Origin: Casuarina equisetifolia
Lineage: Eukaryota; Streptophyta; Magnoliopsida; Fagales; Casuarinaceae
DNA: 64,000 nt
Assembly: GCA_028551475.1 (NCBI GenBank)
Contig: CM052357.1
Coordinates: forward strand, 1,674,001 to 1,738,000
Direction: 5' to 3'
Position 1 is the stretch's first letter. Every line of letters starts with the position of its first letter. Shown here in pieces: positions 57,068-64,000 of the stretch. The translations under genes were made by a program, and so were the position numbers. The notes beneath the pieces were generated by a model. It did not search any database. It saw only the letters and a list, made by a program, of their open reading frames with translations, and was not told where the DNA came from.

Positions 57068-57762
57068 TTATACAACATATAGTACTGATTTAAGTACATC
57101 TTCTGTTTCCATTCCAACATCAAGATAATGGGCATTTTTGTTCCTGCCAGGCGAAGGTATGTCTTCCGGATCTCTCTTGGGCTTTACCTATCTTCCATAA
57201 GCATTACAAATCAAACCCTTGTTGGCCAATTGGTACCAATAATGGAGGATCCTAAGCTCATCCACCAACATATCACCAGCCTTGTTCACTAAAGTAACAT
57301 CCTTTCCTACATCCGACCGAAATGTAGTGGTACCACTAAGAAACCCATCGACAAGATGAAGGTATGTCTCTAAGCTATGGAACCCTGCTAAATTGATTCC
57401 GTGTTTGAGGAAAGGAGATGAACGAATGTCAAGTTTCAACTCGGCCCCAACATGGGTGTAAACACATTCCAATGTGCCTATGATATCATCAAATCTTTGT
57501 AAAGTTTCATTAAAAACAATCCCTGGCATTCGAGGGACTATCTCTTGCTTGATCACCACCCTCAGTGTTTTCATTCCTAATTGGTGAAGCTCATCCCGGA
57601 AAGCAATGTTGCCAACTCTGGGAGCACCAAAGGAAATTACACTTATGGGAAGGTTAGGAACTGTTGAAGTAGCTTCATAAGCGTTGAGGAAAGCTAATGC
57701 ACTGCCCAAGCTATGTCCAGTGATTGTAAGGCTAACTTCTTCACCTTTCCCCCTATGCAATT
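57068..57762 (-). pseudogene. DAD1-like phospholipase A1, C-terminal half (pseudogene 3)
   Basis: The best preserved catalytic half among the lipase copies. It starts at about 57762 with HRGKGEEVSLTI and keeps the elbow ITGHSLGSALAFLNAYEA, ISFGAPRVGNIAFRDELHQL, RVVIKQEIVPRMPG, YTHVGAELKLD and the catalytic His region NLAGFHSLETYLHLVDGF. An in-frame TAG at 57188-57190, after NKGLICNAYGR, interrupts the tail; the tail continues in frame with VKPKRDPEDIPSPG to a normal stop at 57068-57070. The N-terminal half, with transit peptide and lid region, is missing because a Copia LTR begins at about 57763. Without it no functional enzyme is expected. Confidence 0.87.
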
Positions 57763-58089
57763 TGTTTGGTATGAGCTTATGTGGCAACCATGTCCATGTG
57801 GCTGCCACGTCACCATCTTCCAAAGGCAACAGAGAAGCACACGTCTGACTTCTCTGTTATTGCCTGCACCGCCTAGCCTGCAGCATGCAACCTGCAATAA
57901 GACCCTTCATGGACCACTAGATAAAGACTTCAAGTTTAGGGTTTCATCTCATTGTTTTGCCTATAAATGTTTTTGTTTTATGTTCATATAAACCACCATG
58001 GGAATTACTTCTCCCATTTGTAACCGAGTTTTCTCTTAATACGAACAAGAGTTTAATCCATCCTATGCTCTTATTCGTTTCACTTTACA
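57763..58089 (+). repeat. Copia 5' LTR (probable)
   Basis: About 327 bp from TGTTTGG to CTTTACA, with TG...CA ends, and a cctataaat box near 57959. The left end is set where similarity to the PLA1 gene stops. The right LTR is outside the window, so the left boundary is an inference. Confidence 0.6.
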
Positions 58090-58106
58090 TGGTATCAAAA
58101 ACCCAG
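58090..58106 (+). other. Primer binding site, initiator tRNA-Met type
   Basis: tggtatcaaaaacccag directly after the LTR. The first eight bases equal the usual TGGTATCA complement of the plant initiator tRNA-Met 3' end; the following bases are changed. Confidence 0.75.
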
Positions 58107-58829
58107 GTTCTGATCCCTAAGTTCCTCATTTTCTTGTTTTCGCTCAACCTTCAACAACCTTTTCAGTTTTTTTTGCCTATTTTCAAGCTAATCCAGCCTC
58201 TTTACCGTCAGAACAGAGAAAATTTCTCTTTCCTCTGTGTTTTTCGGCTCCCTACCGAACTAGTGAAGAAGGCGACTCACATGACATCATTTCCTTCTTT
58301 TTGGCCAAAACGATGTTACTTGCATCTTAAACGTATTGACGCCATTTACTCATACAATGCCGTTTTGCTACACAATGCAAATGTCATTCCAAGCCATCAT
58401 ACGATGCCATTTTGCCTTACAACATAAACGACGTTCAAGTCTCCACACAACGTCGTTTCTTCACCATCACAACGTAAATAACACCATTTTTGCTCCCATT
58501 AGAATGACCCACTGCTTTCGCACCTCATCGCGAACGCCGTTGTTTCGGTCCACCTCAGCTCCATCTAAACGGTGTCGTTTCTGCCCTACACCTCAGATGT
58601 CGTGCCTAACTCGATGGCCGAACCCATCGGTAGCCAATCCACTGGCAAAATGCCATATTCGCCACCTCATCACGGCGGACGAATTGGGTTTACCTCTAAA
58701 AACACCTCCAGCCAAAACCCTTTTCGTATGCCGTCTCCACCACCACCGAATTGACATGATTCTCAATCCCAGCTCAAGCCTGAACCTGATCAACTGGATC
58801 CCTTCTATCTCCATATCGGAGACACGCAT
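58107..58829 (+). other. Copia leader region
   Basis: Non-coding space between primer site and gag. Several ORFs of 60-170 codons (for example 57957-58427 and 58336-58842) cover it, but their products are low-complexity, not recognisable, and not in frame with gag. No gene supported. Confidence 0.5.
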
Positions 58830-58837
58830 TTGGTTGC

Positions 58838-59880
58838 TCTAGTGACAATGAAGCTTGCTGGTCGCTCAAACTATGCCATTTGGAGCGAAACCATGAAAAT
58901 CGTCCTCTTGATAAAAAACAAACTGGTTTTTGTAAACAATCCTACCCGAAACCAATACCTGACTCCTCAACCTGAATGCTCTGGGACCACTGCAACGACC
59001 TCTGCTGTGGTTGGATTTTGAACTCCATCTCGTTGGAATTGCACAATGGTCTCATCTACACCTAAGAAGTGACCAAAATGTGGTCCGAGCTCCACACCCT
59101 TTACTTTTAGGTCAACCCATCTAGGGTTTACGACCTTATCCGAGAAATTTGAGGAATTCGGCAAAGGGGAAAGGCCATTTCAACCTATTTCGAGCGTCTC
59201 CAACAGCTTTGGGATGAATACACCACCCTTTTAGAGCTAATTTCACTAAAGGTGCTCCAATACCAACTGTGGTAGATTCATGAAGCTCAGATGAACTCTT
59301 ATCAGTTTTTAAATGGCCTTGATGATGACTATTTAGCAATCAAAGAGCAGATTCTACTCATGCAGCCCCATCCAAACGTTATTTAGACCTATGCCATCAT
59401 CAGCAAGGCCGAATATCGTCGAAATGTTGCGGGAAAAATGACCGACGAATATAGTTTTGTCACGGCAAAATCATTGCCCGATGCAATAGGTCCCTTTATA
59501 CATCAACACTCTATTGCGACGGATCAATTTGTGGGGACAGGCTTCAGTGAACGATAGCTCAAGGCACATGACGCGCTGTTCTCGGCTAAATATGACCAAA
59601 ACAACATGTCGTTTTCAACTTGCCATAATGACAAGTCGTTTAGGACCACTCCAAACAATGTGTTATTTTCGCTCAAAGCTGGGCAAAACGACAGGTCATT
59701 TCAAAGGGGCAGCAAGAGGAAAAATGTGACTTTTACAGGAAGAAGGGCCGTTGGAAGAAAGAATGCTACCAATTGACTGTGCTTAGTATGAATATTGCAA
59801 GAATTATGGCCATGAACGCAAATAGTGCTACAAGCTCAATGGATACCCCCTTGGTCATAAGAATTACAAAGGAGAAGCCC
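58838..59880 (+). pseudogene. Copia gag, broken
   Basis: In shifting frames: MKLAGRSNYAIWSETMKIVL and NKLVFVN (N-terminal Copia gag motif) near 58850-58940; MWSELHTLYF near 59080; STYFERLQQLWDEYTTLLEL near 59178-59237; QFLNGLDDDYLAIKEQILLM near 59300-59360. Two zinc-knuckle relics follow, around CDFYRKKGRWKKEC (about 59730) and a second with YGHERK-CYKLNGYP (about 59800-59850). Several stops. Confidence 0.8.
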
Positions 59881-59949
59881 AAGCTAACTTAGTGGCAAAT
59901 GACTCTGATCATATCTTCATCACCAAGACTGATTACAACGCTTCATTCG

Positions 59950-61205
59950 CTTCTTGCATGATGATTCCGATGCTCATGCCCATCTCGTAGGTACAAGCAC
60001 TTTCCTTTCCAAAGTTTGGATTATTAATTTTGGTGCAAGTGATCATATTACTGCTAATATTCAATGCCTAGATTCTCTTGTTTCATGTGCATTTAGATCT
60101 AGGAAAGTTAAATTTCCTAATGGTGATAGTACCTTAATTACACATACTGGACACACCCATATATCTAGACAACTAAAATTGAACAATGTTCTCTACTCAT
60201 CAGATTTTAAATTCAATCTTTTATCTACTTCAAAACTTTGCCATGAAAATAATTGTCGCATCATCCTATATGTCGATTTTTGTGTATTTTAGGATCTTTT
60301 GACGAGTGAAGTCAAAGAACTTGGTAGAATGTGCAATGAACTTTATTTCTTTGTAGCATGTCCTGGAAAAAAATTATATTGCTTTACATTCTGGTCCTCG
60401 CCCATCTTTTGTAAACACGTTGTTAGTGTGTGATTTTTCAAACTCTCAACTTTGGCATTGTAGACTTAGGCATATGTCCCAAGCCAAATTTCAATTTTTA
60501 AATAAATTTAAATCTTGCAAAAATGTTTTATCTACCCCTTGTATGATTTGCCCTCTTGCAAAGCAAACTAAAAATCCTTTTCCTACGTGTAACCACACAG
60601 TGCAAAGGATTTTTTATTTGATTCACATTGATGTTTGAGGACCTTATTATATTCCCAATCATGACAAATCTCCATATTTCCTTACACTTGTTGATGACTT
60701 CTCACGAGGAACATGGACATTCCTCATTAAAAGTGAAACCTTCTCTCGGTTGGAGGAATTTCTGAATATGGTAAAAAACCAATTCAGCTTAGTAGTTAGA
60801 CACATTAGATCTGACAATGCCTCTAATTTTTTCAACTCTCACACTAAACAACTATTCTCATCACGAGGTATTATCCATAAGAGTTCTTGTGTTCACACCC
60901 CTCAACAAAATGGGGTTGTGGAATGCAAGTATCGACATTTTCTTGATGTTGCACGAGCTCTGAAATTTCAGAACTCCATGCCTGAAAAATTTTGGGGCGA
61001 ATGCATCCTCACTACAACCTATCTTATCAATAGAATGCCCTCTTCTATTTTGCAAGGAATTACTCCTTTTGAAAAACTATTTGGAAAAACACCAAAACTC
61101 TCACATCTTAGGGTTTTTGGTTGCATGTGTCATGCCACTATTGTGGGGCCTCAGGACAAGTTTGGCTCACGAGCCATTCCCAGTATCTTTATGGGCTATG
61201 CTTAA
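59950..61205 (+). pseudogene. Copia protease and integrase, broken
   Basis: The protease site reads WIINFGASDHIT near 60018-60053, where active Copia elements have an Asp-Ser/Thr-Gly triad, so the catalytic Asp is lost. The pre-integrase zinc region LWHCRLRHMSQAKFQFLN...CMICPLAKQ lies at 60450-60570. The integrase core shows TLVDDFSRGTWTFL (about 60685), RSDNASNFF (about 60810) and the Glu in NGVVECKYRHFLDVARAL (about 60910-60960). EKFWGECILTTTYLINRMPS and LRVFGC follow. Stops at 60297 and 60636 break the frame. Confidence 0.85.
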
Positions 61206-62592
61206 GGTTAAAAAGGCTATCAGCTTTACAATGCCGAAAGTCAAAAAAAATTTGTGAGTCGGGATGTAAAATTTTACAAGGACATCTTTCCTTTTACCTA
61301 AATAGGTCCTAAAACGCAATCTATTATGCAGGGTCCTTTGGCTCCACCTGATCTTGAGGTTTCTGCACCACCACATCTAAAACCCCCTACTGAGCCATTA
61401 CCTCCCACAATTGACCCTTCAACTTCCACTCCAACTCCACCACCTACCCAAACTCCTATCCCTTTACCACCATTTACCAACTCTTATGATCTATTCTCTA
61501 ATGATGACCTCCCATCCTCAGTAGATGACTTGCCTTCCATTTCCACTTCTGTTCCACCCCCTTTTAGATGATCTACTTGGGAAACCCAACCACCACTTTG
61601 GTTGACCAACTATGTTTGCCCTACCATTCACCTTGCTGAGAGTGAATGTTCCACATATCCATTCTCCGCCTATCTCTCCTATGATCATCTTTCCCCTTCT
61701 TCCAAACACTTTATTGCCTCCATCTTCACAGACACTGAGCCTCTCTATCACCATGAGGTTGTTGGCAATCCTAGATGGTAAGATGCCATGGCACAGGGAA
61801 TCAAAGCATTAGAAGATAATGACACTTGAGACATTGTGGATTTACCCCCGGTCGAAAGCCCATTGGGTGTCAGTGGGTCAACAAGATCAAATATCAAGCT
61901 GATGGGACCGTCAAATGCTACAAGGCCTGACTTGTGGCTAAAGGCTATAGTCAGAAGGAAGGCATCGATTATCATGAGATTTTTGCTCTTGTTGTAAAAC
62001 ACATCACCATCCGCTGCGCTTTATCGCTTGTTGCCCAGAACCATTGGGGAATCCACTAGATGGACTTGACTAATGGCTTCTTACAGGCAACCTTTATGAA
62101 GATGTTTACATGCGACTTCCATTTGGAGACCCGAATGAGCACAATGGAAAAGTCTGCAAGTTGAAGAAATATTTATATAGGCTGAAACAAGCTGCTTGGC
62201 AATGGTTTGCCAAGTTCACTAATGCCCTTCTAGTAGCTGGATATCAAGATTCCATGCATAACACCTCATTTTTTGTATAACATCAAGGTAATCTCACTGT
62301 ACTCCTCATTTATGTTGATGACATCCTCATTATTGGCAGCAATCTTGATGGGATTCGTGAGCTTAAGGAGCATCTTCATTCAGTTTTCCATATCAAGGAC
62401 TTGGGAGATCTCAAGTACTATCTTGGGATTGAGGTCCTACAAGATTCTCAGGGTCTTTAATTAAGTTAACGTAAGTATATCTTAGAGTTGATTGATGAGC
62501 TTACGCTTAGGGGAGCCAAACCGATTGACAATCCCATGGACACCAATTTCTCATTGACAACACCACAGTATGATTAGGGGCACCAATCCCTC
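61206..62592 (+). pseudogene. Copia linker and reverse transcriptase, broken
   Basis: 61320-61560 is the Pro/Ser-rich linker usual between integrase and RT. RT pieces follow in different frames: GNPRW-DAMAQGIKALE near 61765-61810, DLYEDVYMRLP-like near 62092-62120, YVDDILIIGSNLDGIRELK near 62310-62370 and HIKDLGDLKYYLGIEVLQD near 62390-62448. The YVDD catalytic motif survives but frameshifts and stops surround it. The region ends where the solo LTR begins. Confidence 0.85.
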
Positions 62593-63972
62593 TGTTCGGT
62601 AAATTTTAAATGCAAGTGAACATGTTGAACAAGTAATATAATGATAAGAAAAGTATTGTCTCACAAAGATTGGTGAATACTAAACTAATTAAGTACTAAT
62701 AATGAATTAATCCTAAAATTTATCTAGCAAATTAAAAAATTGTTGATGATGAATTAAAATTTAAAATTTCTAAAACGAAGACCCAATACTAATTAAAATC
62801 GGATCCAAGTAAGAACAACCAAGATGAGAAACATGTTAGAGCTTCTGATTTCACCATAACTACTAAATATGAATTTTCATAGTTTATGCCTGCAAGAATG
62901 ATATTACCTATGTGATGGTGGAATTTCTTAATTTATTTACTATCCTATTTTTAAGTATAACAAACCTATTTAGTTCATTAATTCATTATATTTCTATACA
63001 TAAATTGAAACAAACCAAATGCATTAGAATATGTGAACATTCCTAGTTTACAATAAATCTTTCGATTATCTTATCACCAAAAGCCACACAAACAACATGG
63101 TATATGTCTATCCACATTTAATTCATGGTTATATATTATAAAAAGCAATTGCATATTATTACCTCTCAGTCTCAAACATGCACATCAAATCATTCAAGTG
63201 GTGGCCAGTCACTTAAAAGCATTAAACATAATAATATATAACTCACATAAATAAAATATCTTACAAAACATAAAAACTTATAAAATTCACATCATCATAG
63301 TTAGGCTACATCTTCGCTCTAATAAAAGAAGTTTAGAACATACTGAAATAACAAACCAAAGAAATAGTAGAAATTAAGCAAAACATCTTAAATAAAAAGA
63401 ACAGGAAAGTTGTCACCACACTGTCTTCTCTTTAAGAATTCTTTACAGAATTTCTACAATTCAAGAATGATAAGAAGTGGAGGGAAGCTTTTGCGCCCCC
63501 ATTTCTCTTTTTCTTCCTTGGTTTTCTCCTTCTTTCTAGCTTTTTCTCCCTTGCATGGTTCCAACGGCAACACATGGCTTTTCTTCTTTTCTCTCTTTTC
63601 TCTCTCTTCTTCTCTTGTGCAGCGTCCTCTTCCCACACTTCTTTTCACGTTCCTTTGCCTTTTATGCTATCTTGGGATGCATGCCCTAAGATTCTTCCTT
63701 AGTAATTTACTTTTTTGCCTCTTTTTTCTTTATTTTCTTTCTTGTCCTTTTTGTCCTTTTCCTCTTCTTTTTGCTACTTTACACGTTGCCTCCTCTTTTC
63801 TTCTTTTGACTTCTTTTTCTTTCCTTTTCTTCTTCTTTTCGCTCTTTTGGAGTTTACTACATAAATAACACAAATTTACATAAATATATAAAAACTTAAA
63901 TATTATCTTGTAAAACTTGTATTATTTATATCCTAAAATAATTAAAATCACTCTATAAAAATAAAGTTATCA
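62593..63972 (-). repeat. Athila-family solo LTR nested in Copia pol
   Basis: From TGTTCGG to AGTTATCA, about 1380 bp, matching the complete LTR at 7354-8790 along its length, with more differences than between the two LTRs of the left-edge element. No internal Athila sequence adjoins it. Flanking pentamers are ccctc (62588-62592) and tcctc (63973-63977), a target duplication with one mismatch. Copia sequence is continuous across the join. A solo LTR left by LTR-LTR recombination is the simplest reading. Confidence 0.88.
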
Positions 63973-64000
63973 TCCTCGTGATGATAATCCACTCTTAACA
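63973..64000 (+). pseudogene. Copia pol continuation
   Basis: Codes RDDNPLLT when read across the solo LTR, as expected just before the Copia RNase H domain. Cut by the window end. Confidence 0.55.

Larger units (their letters stand above)
57763..64000 (+). mobile_element. Degenerate Ty1/Copia retrotransposon, interrupted by a solo LTR and running off the window
   Basis: The order is LTR (57763-58089), initiator-Met primer site, gag, protease, integrase and reverse transcriptase, the integrase-before-RT order of Copia. Frames are broken by many stops and indels and the protease Asp is gone. At 62593-63972 a solo LTR of the Athila family splits the RT/RNase H region; Copia sequence resumes at 63973 and continues past base 64000. 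The element cuts a PLA1 gene at its left end. Confidence 0.88.

Noticed and set aside
58336..58842. 168-aa ORF in front of Copia gag
   Set aside because: Located in the leader after the primer site, Ser/Pro/Arg/His-rich without a domain, and not in frame with the gag motifs.

Overview
The window looks like nuclear DNA of a eudicot plant. It is AT-rich, gene-poor and full of LTR retrotransposons and LINEs, and its intact genes are intronless plant-type aromatic amino acid decarboxylases. No CRISPR array, operon, rRNA gene or tRNA gene was seen.

The core is a segmentally duplicated locus pairing a tyrosine/DOPA-decarboxylase-like gene (TYDC, group II PLP decarboxylase) with a chloroplast-type, DAD1-like phospholipase A1 gene (PLA1). 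Three TYDC copies have full-length reading frames: A (13701-15251, minus), B (27654-29207, minus) and D (47377-49026, plus). Two more are broken: C (24768-24957, 5' stub) and E (51980-53399, split by a LINE fragment). An orphan TYDC promoter at 8791-9052 implies another copy just left of base 1. The PLA1 partners are all pseudogenes: 19862-20625, 40294-42168, 57068-57762, and two eroded pieces at 43893-44216 and 45030-45350. In units A and B the TYDC and PLA1 genes are divergently oriented, and the sequence between and around them is duplicated too.

Layout: 1-8790, a young Athila-type Ty3/Gypsy element on the minus strand, its left LTR cut by the window edge. 8791-9052, TYDC promoter remnant. 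9053-9500, galacturonosyltransferase (GAUT) gene fragment. 9950-12060, duplicated block, followed by an LTR scrap. 12560-20650, unit A. 20690-26000, second copy of the 9950-12060 block, an unassigned stretch and the TYDC stub C. 26030-42170, unit B, enlarged by a diverged LTR and a LINE with clear target-site duplications. 42170-46800, PLA1 scraps and repeats. 46800-53400, the D/E tandem pair. 53400-57070, mostly unassigned. 57068-57762, PLA1 pseudogene cut by a Copia element that runs to the window end and is itself split by a solo LTR of the Athila family.

Biologically, A, B and D would make cytosolic enzymes converting tyrosine or DOPA to tyramine or dopamine. Each surviving copy looks different: A has no visible defect; B has a Trp-to-Arg change in a conserved motif; D has a decayed TATA box, an Asp in place of the His next to the PLP lysine, and a stop-loss tail. 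No undescribed multi-gene system is evident. The notable content is this decarboxylase array, its apparent gene conversion and the layered retroelement insertions. All similarities were judged by eye from the sequence and remembered family motifs, without alignment software or database searches.
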